From: Eubacterium sp.
GTDB lineage: Bacteria > Bacillota > Clostridia > Lachnospirales > Lachnospiraceae
Direction of reading: 5' to 3'
Length of the DNA stretch: 55,546 nt
NCBI GenBank assembly: GCA_017619835.1
Contig: JAFZRN010000001.1
Span: forward strand, 1-55,546
Under the pieces are notes generated by a model. The model saw only the letters and a program-made list of their open reading frames with translations. It was not told where the DNA came from and did no database searches. Both the position numbers and the translations under genes were made by a program. Each line of letters begins with the position of its first letter. The stretch's first letter is position 1. Below are positions 38,812 to 48,445 of the stretch, one piece after another.

Positions 38812-39522
38812 ATGAAAAAAGTGATTCGCCTTACAGCTATTATAGCGGCTCTGGCAGTCATGATGATACCTGCCGTAAAGAGTAATGCTGCTGAACCGGG
38901 ACTTATAGAGGAAGATGGCAAGCTTCATTATTATAATGAAAACAGCGAGCTTGTTACCGACAAATGTGTTCTTGAGCTCACAGTTGATGATAAGAAAACA
39001 TATTTTAAGATAGATTCCGAAGGAACTGTGACAGAGTGGGAAGGAGCACAGGCTCTTGCAGCCAAGCAGCTTGTAAAGCTTAAGGCTGTTCCCGAAGATG
39101 CAAAGGATACAAAGGCTGTTACAAAATGTCTTAAGAAAGCATTTAAATGGTCAGCAAAGCTTAAATTCATCAATATCAATAAGTCTATAAAGAAAGATGA
39201 TAAGGCGCTTGATTATTACGGAAAGTATGGCTTTACCAAGTCAAAGGGAGACTGCAATGTGCAGGCGGCGACATTTACACTGATGGCTCAGGTGCTCGGA
39301 TATGACGCCAGGTTTGTAAGAGGTTATGTGCCCCAGGCTCTTAAGAATGGAAAGCCTTCCAAATTCGGAGCTCATTCATGGGTTACCATCAAATCAGGTA
39401 AGAAGACCTATGTATATGATCCGAACTTCGAGAGAACTCATAAGGCCGGATGGAAGTTTAAGTACGGAGCTAAAAAGCATTACAGATATTTTTCAAAGAA
39501 GAAAAAAGAAATCAAAAAATAA
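38812..39522 (+). CDS. Secreted transglutaminase-like protein, cassette B
   Basis: 236 aa. A signal peptide ending near VKSNAAE precedes one aromatic repeat (KLHYYNENSELVTD). A transglutaminase-like domain follows with Cys about 148 (KGDCNVQAATFTLMAQVLGY), His about 189 (GAHSWVTI) and Asp about 203 (VYDPNF). The layout parallels the cassette A protein at 23654, but the flanking sequence differs, so this is a distant paralogue or a parallel recruitment. GGAGG lies 8 nt before ATG 38812. The C-terminus is very Lys-rich. Confidence 0.85.
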   Translation: MKKVIRLTAIIAALAVMMIPAVKSNAAEPGLIEEDGKLHYYNENSELVTDKCVLELTVDDKKTYFKIDSEGTVTEWEGAQALAAKQLVKLKAVPEDAKDTKAVTKCLKKAFKWSAKLKFININKSIKKDDKALDYYGKYGFTKSKGDCNVQAATFTLMAQVLGYDARFVRGYVPQALKNGKPSKFGAHSWVTIKSGKKTYVYDPNFERTHKAGWKFKYGAKKHYRYFSKKKKEIKK

Positions 39523-39541
39523 GGGCATACGGTAAAGATCA

Positions 39542-40135
39542 ATGAAAAATTTTAGATTCAGATTAATATGTACTTTAATTTCGGTGATGCTCATTTTCAG
39601 CCTTGCTTCATGCGGATCGGCAGAGCAGACCACGACCGAAGCAAAAGAGGAAGTGACAACATTTCCTACAGAGGAAAAGGCCGAAGTAACTACTGAAGAT
39701 ACTACCGAAGCTACGACGGAAGCTACTACTGAGGCGACCACCGAAGCAACAACCGAAGCTACCACTGAGGATCCCGGTAAGACAATGTATACGACAGAGA
39801 GCATAACTCTTCATAAAGAAGCATCTGCTTCGGGAGAGGATCTGGGCGTAGTACCGATCAACAGCGAGATAAAGGGCTTTGAGGAATCGGGAGATTATAT
39901 CAGAGTCATATATGACGGAAAAGAGGGCTTTGTCCTTAAGGCTTATGTGACCGATGATAAGGAAACAGCAGAGAAAGCTTATGAGGCTGCGAAGGAAGCG
40001 GCTAAGCAGGCTGAGGCAAAGAAATCATCCGATAACAGCCAGTCTTCCGATAAGAAGGAAACCAAGAAGAAAGAAAAGAAGAAAAAGAAGAAGGACAAGG
40101 ACAAGGAGTGTCTGGACGACGGACTTCTTAACTAA
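39542..40135 (+). CDS. Lipoprotein with TTEA repeats and an SH3-like domain, cassette B
   Basis: 197 aa. Lipobox SLASC, then about 45 residues of Thr/Glu repeats including five TTEA copies, then a bacterial SH3-like domain (about 80-140, with SITLHKEASASGEDLGVVP and DYIRVIYDGKEGFVLKAYV). An Ala/Lys/Glu helix and a run of Lys residues end the protein. SH3b domains often bind wall peptides. No strong ribosome site is visible before the ATG. It resembles the cassette A lipoprotein only in its lipobox and repeats. Confidence 0.82.
   Translation: MKNFRFRLICTLISVMLIFSLASCGSAEQTTTEAKEEVTTFPTEEKAEVTTEDTTEATTEATTEATTEATTEATTEDPGKTMYTTESITLHKEASASGEDLGVVPINSEIKGFEESGDYIRVIYDGKEGFVLKAYVTDDKETAEKAYEAAKEAAKQAEAKKSSDNSQSSDKKETKKKEKKKKKKDKDKECLDDGLLN
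39698..39775 (+). repeat. Short tandem repeats encoding TTEATTEA
   Basis: Six to seven 12-nt units (for example ACTACCGAAGCT) with third-position changes, of the same type as at 23094-23300. Confidence 0.8.
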
Positions 40136-40161
40136 ATCAGTCATTTTTTGGTAAAAAAGAA

Positions 40162-40216
40162 TTGACAATAGAACTGAAGATATATATAATAATTGGGCGT
40201 GCGCGAAAAGCACGCC
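40162..40216 (+). promoter_or_regulatory. Consensus promoter and 5' hairpin of the rpsL operon
   Basis: TTGACA (40162-40167), exactly 17 nt, and TATAAT (40185-40190) form a perfect sigma-70/SigA-type promoter. The expected start near 40197 coincides with a 7-bp hairpin (GGCGTGC, loop GCGAAAA, GCACGCC), so the mRNA would begin with a stable structure. Confidence 0.93.
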
Positions 40217-40286
40217 TAATTTTGTGCGGTCTTTTTTGAAAATGACCCACATGGTTAAAAATACTAAAAAGAACGGAGGTGAAAAC

Positions 40287-40706
40287 ATGCCAACATTTAA
40301 CCAGTTAGTTAGAAAGGGAAGACAGGATGCAGTTAAGAAGTCTACAGCTCCTGCACTTCAGAGAAGCTACAACTCCCTCAGGAAGAAGCCTACTAATACT
40401 TCTTCACCGCAGAAGAGAGGAGTATGTACAGCTGTTAAGACAGCAACTCCTAAGAAGCCTAACTCAGCTCTCAGAAAGATTGCCAGAGTTCGTCTTTCTA
40501 ACGGAATGGAAGTTACAAGCTATATTCCGGGTGAAGGTCACAACCTTCAGGAACACAGCGTTGTACTTATCCGTGGTGGAAGAGTAAAGGACCTTCCCGG
40601 TACAAGATACCACATTATCCGTGGAACTCTTGATACTGCAGGTGTTGCTAAGAGACGTCAGGCACGTTCAAAGTATGGTGCTAAGCGTCCTAAGGATGCT
40701 AAATAA
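40287..40706 (+). CDS. rpsL: 30S ribosomal protein S12
   Basis: 139 aa, standard length. It contributes to decoding accuracy. [11 protein letters not shown] starts the protein; the streptomycin-relevant loops [11 protein letters not shown] and [20 protein letters not shown] are wild-type in appearance. GGAGGTG precedes ATG 40287 by about 5 nt; an in-frame upstream extension begins inside the leader and is not coding. First gene of the rpsL-rpsG-fusA unit. Confidence 0.98.
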   Translation: MPTFNQLVRKGRQDAVKKSTAPALQRSYNSLRKKPTNTSSPQKRGVCTAVKTATPKKPNSALRKIARVRLSNGMEVTSYIPGEGHNLQEHSVVLIRGGRVKDLPGTRYHIIRGTLDTAGVAKRRQARSKYGAKRPKDAK

Positions 40707-40727
40707 GCAGCCATAACAGTTTAATCA

Positions 40728-40792
40728 CGCTGGTTTTAAGCAGGTAATGTTTTCATCAGCGCGAACACACATTCAAAGATGTGTGAGTACCT
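40728..40792 (+). promoter_or_regulatory. Structured rpsL-rpsG intergenic region, candidate S7 autoregulatory site
   Basis: A perfect 7-bp hairpin (CACACAT, TCAAAG loop, ATGTGTG; 40766-40785) can be enclosed by AGGTA (40742-40746) and TACCT (40788-40792). CGCTG (40728-40732) can alternatively pair with CAGCG (40757-40761). In E. coli, S7 represses translation by binding this same intercistronic position; homology here is inference. Confidence 0.45.
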
Positions 40793-40794
40793 AA

Positions 40795-41295
<501 letters not shown>

Positions 41296-41332
41296 TCATT
41301 GTTAGTTTCAAAATATTAAGGAGGAAACAGTC

Positions 41333-43474
41333 TTGGCTGGAAGAGAATATCCGTTAGAGAGAACAAGAAATATCGGTATCATGGCCCACATCGATGCCGG
41401 TAAGACAACTCTTACAGAAAGAATCCTGTATTATACCGGAGTTAATCACAAGATCGGTGAGACATACGAAGGTACAGCCACCATGGACTGGATGGAGCAG
41501 GAGCAGGAACGTGGTATCACTATCACATCTGCCGCTACAACCTGTCACTGGACGCTGCAGGAGCAGAATAAGCCAAAGCCGGGTGCTCTTGAACATCGTA
41601 TAAACATTATTGATACCCCCGGACACGTAGACTTCACAGTTGAAGTTGAGCGTTCACTCCGTGTACTCGACGGAGCTGTCGGTGTTTTTGATGCAAAGGG
41701 TGGTGTTGAGCCACAGTCAGAAAATGTATGGCGTCAGGCTGATACATACCATGTACCCCGTATGGCATTCGTTAATAAGATGGACATACTCGGTGCTAAC
41801 TTCTACAACACAGTAGAAGAGATAAACACTCGTCTTGGCAAGAAGCCGGTAGTTGTAAATATCCCTATCGGTAAAGAAGATTATTTTGAGGGAATCATTG
41901 ACCTCTTCGAGATGAAGGAATACCTTTATAACGATTCAGAGGGCAAGGATATCTCTATAGTAGACATTCGTGATGAATATAAGGATCAGGCCGAAGAATG
42001 GCATGAGAAGCTCGTTGAGAATTGCTGTGAGCTTGATGATGACCTTATGATGGCATACCTTGAAGGTGAGGAGCCTACGATCGAGCAGCTTAAGGCAGCT
42101 CTTCGTGCAGGTACTTGTGCAGCTATCGACACACCGGAAGGTGAGAAGGAGAGAGTTGTACCCGTACTTTGTGGTTCAGCACATCAGAACAAGGGTATCC
42201 AGAAGCTCATCGATGCTGTTATCGAATTCATGCCTGCACCTACAGATATCCCTGATATCAAGGGTGTTGATATGGATGGTAACGAAGTAACAAAGAAGTC
42301 TTCAGATGAAGACACATTTGCTGCTCTTGCATTCAAGATCGTAGCTGACCCGTTCGTTGGTAAGCTTGCATTCATCAGAGTATATTCGGGAACACTTAAC
42401 AAGGGTTCTTATGTACTCAATGCTACAAAGGATTATAAGGAGCGTGTTGGACGTATCGTTCAGATGCACGCTAACGACAGAACTGATATAGACAAGTTAT
42501 ATTCAGGAGATATCGCTGCAGTAGTAGGTCTTAAGAATACTACAACAGGTGATACGATCTGTGATGATCAGCATCCTGTAATACTTGAGTCTATGGAGTT
42601 CCCTGAGCCTGTTATCGAGCTCGCTATCGAGCCTAAGACAAAGGATGGTCAGGATAAGCTTGCTACAGCTCTTCAGAAGCTTGCAGAAGAGGATCCTACA
42701 TTCAGAACTCATACAGATCAGGAAACAGGACAGACAATCATCGCCGGTATGGGCGAGCTTCATCTTGAGATCATCGTAGACAGACTCCTTCGTGAGTTCA
42801 AGGTAGAGGCTAACGTAGGTGCACCTCAGGTTGCTTACAAAGAGACCTTTACAACACCTGTTGATGTTGATTCCAAGTATGCTAAGCAGTCCGGTGGTCG
42901 TGGTCAGTACGGACATTGTAAGGTTCGTTTCACACCTATGGATCCGAACGGCGAAGAGCAGTTCAAGTTCGAGTCAACTGTAGTTGGCGGTAATATTCCT
43001 AAGGAATATATCCCTGCAGTAGGTGAAGGTATCGAGGAAGCTGCACAGGCAGGTATCCTTGGCGGATACCAGGTACTCGGTATCTCAGCTGAAGTATATG
43101 ATGGTTCATACCATGAAGTCGATTCATCCGAGATGGCATTCCACATTGCCGGTTCTATGGCATTCAAGGATGCTATGAAGAAGGGTAATCCTGTACTTCT
43201 TGAGCCTATCATGAAGGTTGAAGTAGTTATGCCCGAGCAGTACATGGGTGATGTTATCGGTGATATCAACAGCCGTCGTGGTCGTATCGAGAGCATGGAG
43301 GATGTTGGTAACGGTAAGAAGGTAACAGCTTATGTTCCGCTTGCTGAAATGTTCGGCTATTCTACAGATCTTCGTTCCAGAACACAGGGTCGTGGTAACT
43401 ACTCAATGTTCTTTGAGAAGTATGAGCAGACACCGAAGAACGTTCAGGAGAAAGTTCTGTCACAAAAGGCATAA
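41333..43474 (+). CDS. fusA: Elongation factor G
   Basis: 713 aa, a GTPase that drives translocation on the ribosome. G-domain motifs: AHIDAGKTT (P-loop), [19 protein letters not shown] and NKMD. Domains II-V are complete to the C-terminus. A slightly longer switch region ([18 protein letters not shown]) explains the length being above the usual 690-700. Starts at TTG 41333, with AAGGAGG 8 nt upstream. The context with rpsL/rpsG identifies the housekeeping copy rather than a Tet(M)-type paralogue. Confidence 0.98.
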   Translation: MAGREYPLERTRNIGIMAHIDAGKTTLTERILYYTGVNHKIGETYEGTATMDWMEQEQERGITITSAATTCHWTLQEQNKPKPGALEHRINIIDTPGHVDFTVEVERSLRVLDGAVGVFDAKGGVEPQSENVWRQADTYHVPRMAFVNKMDILGANFYNTVEEINTRLGKKPVVVNIPIGKEDYFEGIIDLFEMKEYLYNDSEGKDISIVDIRDEYKDQAEEWHEKLVENCCELDDDLMMAYLEGEEPTIEQLKAALRAGTCAAIDTPEGEKERVVPVLCGSAHQNKGIQKLIDAVIEFMPAPTDIPDIKGVDMDGNEVTKKSSDEDTFAALAFKIVADPFVGKLAFIRVYSGTLNKGSYVLNATKDYKERVGRIVQMHANDRTDIDKLYSGDIAAVVGLKNTTTGDTICDDQHPVILESMEFPEPVIELAIEPKTKDGQDKLATALQKLAEEDPTFRTHTDQETGQTIIAGMGELHLEIIVDRLLREFKVEANVGAPQVAYKETFTTPVDVDSKYAKQSGGRGQYGHCKVRFTPMDPNGEEQFKFESTVVGGNIPKEYIPAVGEGIEEAAQAGILGGYQVLGISAEVYDGSYHEVDSSEMAFHIAGSMAFKDAMKKGNPVLLEPIMKVEVVMPEQYMGDVIGDINSRRGRIESMEDVGNGKKVTAYVPLAEMFGYSTDLRSRTQGRGNYSMFFEKYEQTPKNVQEKVLSQKA

Positions 43475-43491
43475 TTAAACCATAAATATAC

Positions 43492-43557
43492 TTGAAAAAT
43501 TCAAAGATATTTAGTAAAATTACGTTTAGTGCTGTGGTCGGGTAGGAACCCTACCCG
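43492..43557 (+). promoter_or_regulatory. Separate tuf promoter with leader hairpin
   Basis: TTGAAA (43492-43497), 17 nt, TAAAAT (43515-43520). Just downstream of the expected start is a perfect 8-bp hairpin, CGGGTAGG-AAC-CCTACCCG (43539-43557). The A-rich rather than T-rich downstream side argues against a terminator for fusA. Confidence 0.75.
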
Positions 43558-43609
43558 GTCAAAAAAATAGAAATACCCCAAGGGGGGAATCAATTAGGAG
43601 GATTCAAAA

Positions 43610-44794
43610 ATGGCAAAGGCTAAGTTTGAAAGAACAAAACCACATGTTAACATTGGTACAATCGGTCACGTTGACCACGGTAAGACAACACTTACAGCTG
43701 CTATCACAAAGGTACTTTCTGAGAGAGTAGCAGGTAACTCAGCTGTAGATTTCGCAAACATCGATAAGGCTCCGGAAGAGAGAGAGCGTGGTATCACTAT
43801 CTCAACAGCTCACGTAGAGTATGAGACAGAGAAGAGACATTACGCACACGTTGACTGTCCAGGACATGCTGACTACGTTAAGAACATGATCACTGGTGCA
43901 GCTCAGATGGACGGTGCTATCCTCGTTGTTGCTGCTACTGACGGTGTTATGGCTCAGACAAGAGAGCACATCCTTCTTGCTCGTCAGGTTAACGTTCCTT
44001 ATATCATCGTATTCCTTAACAAGTGCGATATGGTAGATGATGATGAGCTTATCGAGCTCGTAGAGATGGAAGTTTCTGAAGCTCTTGAAGAGTACGGATT
44101 TGAGGGATGCCCTATCGTTAAGGGTTCAGCTCTTAAGGCTCTTGAAGGCGATGCAGCTTGGGGAGATAAGATCATGGAACTCATGGACACAGTTGATGAG
44201 TACATTCCTACTCCTGAGCGTGATACAGATAAGCCTTTCCTTATGCCTGTTGAGGACGTATTCACAATCACAGGTCGTGGTACAGTTGCTACAGGTAGAG
44301 TAGAGAGAGGTACACTTCACATGAACGATCCTCTTGAGATCCTTGGTATCTCTGAAGACGTTAAGTCTACAGTTGTTACAGGTATCGAGATGTTCCGTAA
44401 GCTTCTTGATGAGGCTCAGGCTGGTGATAACATCGGTGCACTTCTTCGTGGTATCGATCGTAACGAGGTTGAAAAGGGACAGGTTCTTGCTAAGCCGGGT
44501 TCAGTAACATGTCATAAGAAGTTTACTGCTCAGGTTTACGTTCTTACAAAGGACGAGGGTGGACGTCATACACCTTTCTTCAACAACTATCGTCCTCAGT
44601 TCTATTTCAGAACAACAGACGTTACTGGTGTCTGCAACCTTCCTGCAGGTACAGAGATGTGCATGCCTGGTGACAACGTAGAGATGTCAATCGAGCTTAT
44701 TCATCCTGTAGCTATGGAGCAGGGACTTACATTCGCTATCCGTGAGGGTGGTAGAACAGTAGGTTCAGGTAGAGTTGTATCTATCGTTGAGTAA
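43610..44794 (+). CDS. tuf: Elongation factor Tu
   Basis: 394 aa. It delivers aminoacyl-tRNA to the ribosome. The protein has [47 protein letters not shown] and the intact domain II/III. AGGAGG precedes the ATG. Codon use is narrow, as expected for one of the most expressed genes. Its own promoter lies between fusA and tuf and a strong terminator follows. Confidence 0.99.
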   Translation: MAKAKFERTKPHVNIGTIGHVDHGKTTLTAAITKVLSERVAGNSAVDFANIDKAPEERERGITISTAHVEYETEKRHYAHVDCPGHADYVKNMITGAAQMDGAILVVAATDGVMAQTREHILLARQVNVPYIIVFLNKCDMVDDDELIELVEMEVSEALEEYGFEGCPIVKGSALKALEGDAAWGDKIMELMDTVDEYIPTPERDTDKPFLMPVEDVFTITGRGTVATGRVERGTLHMNDPLEILGISEDVKSTVVTGIEMFRKLLDEAQAGDNIGALLRGIDRNEVEKGQVLAKPGSVTCHKKFTAQVYVLTKDEGGRHTPFFNNYRPQFYFRTTDVTGVCNLPAGTEMCMPGDNVEMSIELIHPVAMEQGLTFAIREGGRTVGSGRVVSIVE

Positions 44795-44812
44795 TCTTTA
44801 ATAAAGATTTTG

Positions 44813-44841
44813 ACCCGGAGCTTATGCTCCGGGTTTTTTTG
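44813..44841 (+). terminator. Intrinsic terminator after tuf
   Basis: ACCCGGAGC-TTAT-GCTCCGGGT, a perfect 9-bp stem, followed by seven T residues. Confidence 0.95.
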
Positions 44842-44850
44842 TGTTATAAT
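44842..44850 (+). promoter_or_regulatory. Extended -10 promoter for the gene at 44871
   Basis: TGTTATAAT is an extended -10 immediately after the tuf terminator. No -35 match is visible. The leader would be about 14 nt, just enough for the GAGGGGG ribosome site. Confidence 0.5.
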
Positions 44851-44870
44851 CCTGTGAGGGGGAAAATAAA

Positions 44871-46052
44871 ATGAAGAAAATATTATCAGGTAAATTAAAA
44901 ACAGGATTAATACTGATCCTTTGCGGACTGTCGTTTTTAGGAATAGATGCTGCTCTGTTTTTCGGAAGCAACTGGAATTATAAGCTGCTGGTTGAAAAAT
45001 ACAGTATCAATAATGTGATCAACTATAAGGATGAATTTGTACCTGATAGTGAGATCAGAACAGGTGAATGGTATAACCTTAAGGTTGATACCTGCCTTGG
45101 ACGTTATTATGGCGATTCCACCATGGGATATTATGCGGTATTACTTGAAGATGGCAGTGTTATGGCTGTCAAGGTTGATGACTATGAAGACATGATCAGT
45201 ACTTTGGATGATATGGCTGTAAAGTATCACAATAACGAGAAGATAGATCAGCCTGTCCGTCTTCATGGCCGTGTAGAGGAAATCGATATCCTTGATAATC
45301 ATGGATATTTTACATATCTGGAGAGCCTGCGCGGAACTGATATTCCCGATAAGGTTATGATCAGATTCCTTCTCCTTAATAATGAGAACGATAAGATGAG
45401 TGTTCCTCTTGAAGCTATCATAGCTCTTGCACTTTTCGGGATCATAGCTATCGCACTTGCGGTAATCATGTTTGTTCGTGAGAAAAAGGATCGGAAGGGT
45501 TATTCTTACGAAGAAAAAAAAGAAGCTCATGCATCCCCGGTAAATGCTCTGGAAAAAGAAAAGGAATCCATGAGAAAGAGTATGGGTGTCAGCAAGACCG
45601 ATATCAAAAAGGTTGAGCTTTATCCATTAGATAAACTCGTGATCAATGATATTGAGATAAAGCTTGGTTCTAACAAGCAGGATGTCATAGCGCTTCTCGG
45701 ATTACCGGATGATATAAATGATAAATCTGGTGATGACAGCCGGCGTCATTATTATTATGATTCCGAGCTTGCGTTTGATTATGACTCAGAGGGTAATCTT
45801 GAGTTTATCGAATTCCTTGCAGGTCATAAATGTGAACTTAAACCATTTATCTATGACGTTTCCGTATTCGATACACCAAAAGAAAAGCTACTGGCAATCC
45901 TCTTTGAAAAGAATAATGGTGAGATAGATGAAGAAGAAGCTCCGAAATCATATGCTTTTATTGAAACAAGTGTAGGTATCCGGGAAGATAAAAAAATCGG
46001 ATACTGGACATCTATCGGAATAGGTGTTAAAGACTATTATAAGAAGGGCTAA
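44871..46052 (+). CDS. Two-helix membrane protein with BamE/SmpA-like C-terminal domain, unknown function
   Basis: 393 aa. One membrane helix at about 12-32 and another at about 183-205 enclose an outer domain of about 150 residues rich in Asp and Tyr. After a charged linker, residues about 255-390 are cytoplasmic if the first helix points inside-out. They include a pattern like the BamE/SmpA fold: INDIEIKLGSNKQDVIALLG, then YYYDSELAFDYDSEGNLEFI. That fold belongs to outer-membrane assembly in Gram-negatives, so the likeness is probably structural only. GAGGGGG precedes the ATG. I cannot assign a role. Confidence 0.75.
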   Translation: MKKILSGKLKTGLILILCGLSFLGIDAALFFGSNWNYKLLVEKYSINNVINYKDEFVPDSEIRTGEWYNLKVDTCLGRYYGDSTMGYYAVLLEDGSVMAVKVDDYEDMISTLDDMAVKYHNNEKIDQPVRLHGRVEEIDILDNHGYFTYLESLRGTDIPDKVMIRFLLLNNENDKMSVPLEAIIALALFGIIAIALAVIMFVREKKDRKGYSYEEKKEAHASPVNALEKEKESMRKSMGVSKTDIKKVELYPLDKLVINDIEIKLGSNKQDVIALLGLPDDINDKSGDDSRRHYYYDSELAFDYDSEGNLEFIEFLAGHKCELKPFIYDVSVFDTPKEKLLAILFEKNNGEIDEEEAPKSYAFIETSVGIREDKKIGYWTSIGIGVKDYYKKG

Positions 46053-46135
46053 ACCGGCAGGAAATCATTTTCATAAATATATTTACTTTTATATATAAAT
46101 GTGTAAAAATACTTTGGTATACCGGAGGATTAAAC

Positions 46136-46789
46136 ATGAAAGTTACATGTAAATGCTGTCATAAGGTGTTTGATTATGATATGTATATGGGACTGTGCCC
46201 GAAGTGTGGAAGAGTCTATAGAAGAGGTAGAGAGCACTACAGCACAGTTGAGAAGGATATGATGGGCGACTTTCATCTTCATGCAGATGAGGGTGGTCTT
46301 AACCGTGGTATCCATGGTGTTGTGTATAATCAGGGAAGCAGTGAGACCGGAAGGACAAGTCTTAACGGATATGATACAGGTGTTGTCGGTACGATAGCCA
46401 AGGCTGCTTCGGGCGGTACATCAGGCAAGGCTGCATACAATAAAACCCAGCCGGCTAGTCTTAATAAGACGCAGCCTTCGTCATACTCCAAGTCGCAGAG
46501 CTCGTCTTATGGCGGGACTAAGCCTTCGGCTGCTAAGAATCCATATGCTCCATATGGAAGCAAGGGCACATCAAAAGCTGCTCAGCAGGCATTTTCTTCT
46601 CAGGCTACCCCGAAGGATGTGGTTGAAACCATAAAGACTTCCACCGGAAATGGCTATTATTCGAATACTCATAAGACAAAGATGAATCAGCAGGTATCTA
46701 CCGGAAGAAAGCAGGGAAACCCTGTGGGACTGATCATATTTATAATGATAATTCTTTATTATATTGTTTCTACAATATATAAGCATTAA
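46136..46789 (+). CDS. Zinc-ribbon protein with low-complexity linker and C-terminal membrane anchor
   Basis: 217 aa. The N-terminus carries two Cys pairs, CKCC and CPKC, spaced 17 residues, as in a zinc ribbon. A Ser/Lys/Thr/Gln/Tyr-rich segment with repeats of the kind YNKTQPASLNKTQPSSYSKS occupies about 95-150. The last 25 residues (GLIIFIMIILYYIVSTIYKH) form one membrane helix, so it is tail-anchored with the ribbon in the cytoplasm. CGGAGG is 8-9 nt before the ATG. Family not recognised. Confidence 0.75.
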   Translation: MKVTCKCCHKVFDYDMYMGLCPKCGRVYRRGREHYSTVEKDMMGDFHLHADEGGLNRGIHGVVYNQGSSETGRTSLNGYDTGVVGTIAKAASGGTSGKAAYNKTQPASLNKTQPSSYSKSQSSSYGGTKPSAAKNPYAPYGSKGTSKAAQQAFSSQATPKDVVETIKTSTGNGYYSNTHKTKMNQQVSTGRKQGNPVGLIIFIMIILYYIVSTIYKH

Positions 46790-46817
46790 TCCTGTTTTTA
46801 TTCTCTGAAATTGCCTA

Positions 46818-46846
46818 TTGAAATTGAAAAGGAATTAGAGTATAAT
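46818..46846 (+). promoter_or_regulatory. guaB promoter
   Basis: TTGAAA (46818-46823), 17 nt, TATAAT (46841-46846). The leader of about 45 nt is A/T-rich and has no visible purine riboswitch. Confidence 0.82.
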
Positions 46847-46897
46847 TTCGAGCAATTATAAAAAAATTAAAATATTATATGAATCAGGAGGAAAAAC

Positions 46898-48406
46898 ATG
46901 GCAACCTTTATTTCAGAACCATCGCACACATTTAACGAATACTTACTGATCCCCGGTTACTCCTCAGATGAGTGTGTACCTGATAATGTAAGTCTTAAGA
47001 CCCCACTGGTTAAGTTCAAAAAAGGTGAAGAACCTGCGATTGAAATGACCATCCCGATGATATCTGCCATAATGCAGTCAGTGTCCGGCGACAGACTGGC
47101 CATTGCGCTTGCAAAATCCGGCGGAGTTTCTTTTATCTACGGTTCCCAGAGTATTGAAGATGAGGCTGCCATGGTAGCCCGTGTTAAAGGCTATAAAGCA
47201 GGTTTTGTAAAGAGTGATTCAAACGTCAGCCCCGACGCAACTCTTGCAGATATCCTTACATTAAAAGAAAAGAACGGTCACTCGACTGTTGCCGTTACCG
47301 CAGACGGAACAGCAGAGGGCAAGCTTGTAGGTATCGTATCAAGCCGTGACTACAGAGTAAGCCGTATGACTCCCGACACAAAGGTCAGCGAGTTCATGAC
47401 ACCGCTTGAAAAGCTTGTTACTGCTAAAGACGGAACAACTATCTCAGAGGCAAATGACATCATCTGGGATAATAAGCTTAATTCACTTCCTATCGTTGAT
47501 GAGGAAGGAAGACTTGTAGCATTCGTATTCCGTAAGGATTATGATGAGCATAAGAAGAATCCGGGAGAGCTCCTGGATGATCAGAAGAGATATATCGTTG
47601 GTGCAGGAATCAATACAAGAGATTATGCCGAAAGAGTTCCCGCACTTATCGAAGCAGGAGCAGATGTGCTCTGTATAGATTCCTCCGAAGGATTTTCTGC
47701 TTGGCAGGAGATGACACTTAAATGGATCAGAGAGAAGTACGGTGATTCAGTTAAGGTTGGTGCCGGAAATGTTGTCGACAGGGAAGGCTTCCGTTTCCTT
47801 GCCGAGTGTGGTGCGGACTTTATCAAGGTAGGAATCGGCGGTGGTTCCATCTGTATCACAAGAGAGACCAAGGGTATCGGACGTGGCCAGGCTACAGCTC
47901 TTATCGAGGTTTGTCAGGCCAGAGACGAATACTTTGAAGAGACAGGAATCTATGTTCCCGTTTGTTCAGATGGTGGTATCGTATATGATCATCACATTAC
48001 GCTTGCACTGGCCATGGGTGCGGATTTCGTAATGTTAGGAAGATATTTTGCAAGATTCGATGAAAGCCCTACAGCAAAGCTTCTCGTAAACGGAAACTAT
48101 GTTAAGGAATACTGGGGCGAGGGTTCAAACAGAGCCCGTAACTGGCAGAGATATGATCTTGGTGGAGATAAGAAGCTTCACTTCGAAGAGGGAGTTGATT
48201 CCTACGTACCTTATGCCGGACCGCTGAAGGATAATGTGGACAGAACCCTCAGCAAGGTTAAATCAACAATGTGCAACTGCGGCGCTCTTACTATAAAGGA
48301 GCTTCAGCAGAAGGCTAAGATAACACTTGTATCATCTACAAGTATCGTAGAGGGTGGTGCTCACGATGTAATCCGTAAGGAGAGCGGCCCCCGTGATGTA
48401 GAGTAA
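46898..48406 (+). CDS. guaB: IMP dehydrogenase
   Basis: 502 aa. It oxidises IMP to XMP with NAD+, the first step to GTP. The catalytic loop is [15 protein letters not shown] with Cys about 319. Two CBS domains (about 110-220, e.g. GIVSSRDYR and VAFVFRKDY) interrupt the TIM barrel as usual. [20 protein letters not shown] is the later phosphate-binding region. AGGAGG precedes the ATG. The gene stands alone between its own promoter and terminator. Confidence 0.95.
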   Translation: MATFISEPSHTFNEYLLIPGYSSDECVPDNVSLKTPLVKFKKGEEPAIEMTIPMISAIMQSVSGDRLAIALAKSGGVSFIYGSQSIEDEAAMVARVKGYKAGFVKSDSNVSPDATLADILTLKEKNGHSTVAVTADGTAEGKLVGIVSSRDYRVSRMTPDTKVSEFMTPLEKLVTAKDGTTISEANDIIWDNKLNSLPIVDEEGRLVAFVFRKDYDEHKKNPGELLDDQKRYIVGAGINTRDYAERVPALIEAGADVLCIDSSEGFSAWQEMTLKWIREKYGDSVKVGAGNVVDREGFRFLAECGADFIKVGIGGGSICITRETKGIGRGQATALIEVCQARDEYFEETGIYVPVCSDGGIVYDHHITLALAMGADFVMLGRYFARFDESPTAKLLVNGNYVKEYWGEGSNRARNWQRYDLGGDKKLHFEEGVDSYVPYAGPLKDNVDRTLSKVKSTMCNCGALTIKELQQKAKITLVSSTSIVEGGAHDVIRKESGPRDVE

Positions 48407-48413
48407 TATAATT

Positions 48414-48439
48414 AAAAAAGCGCCTTGCGGCGCTTTTTT
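48414..48439. terminator. Bidirectional terminator between guaB and the lipase gene
   Basis: AAAAAAGCGCC-TTGC-GGCGCTTTTTT is symmetric, with a U-tract in both directions, and lies between two convergent genes. Confidence 0.93.
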
Positions 48440-48445
48440 ATTGTT

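Noticed and set aside
40224-40286. N-terminal extension of S12 starting at a GTG in the leader
   Set aside because: S12 is complete from ATG 40287 with GGAGGTG upstream; the extension lies in the 5' leader.
43539-43557. Terminator for fusA
   Set aside because: The hairpin lies downstream of a good promoter and is followed by A residues, not T; it fits a tuf leader hairpin better.
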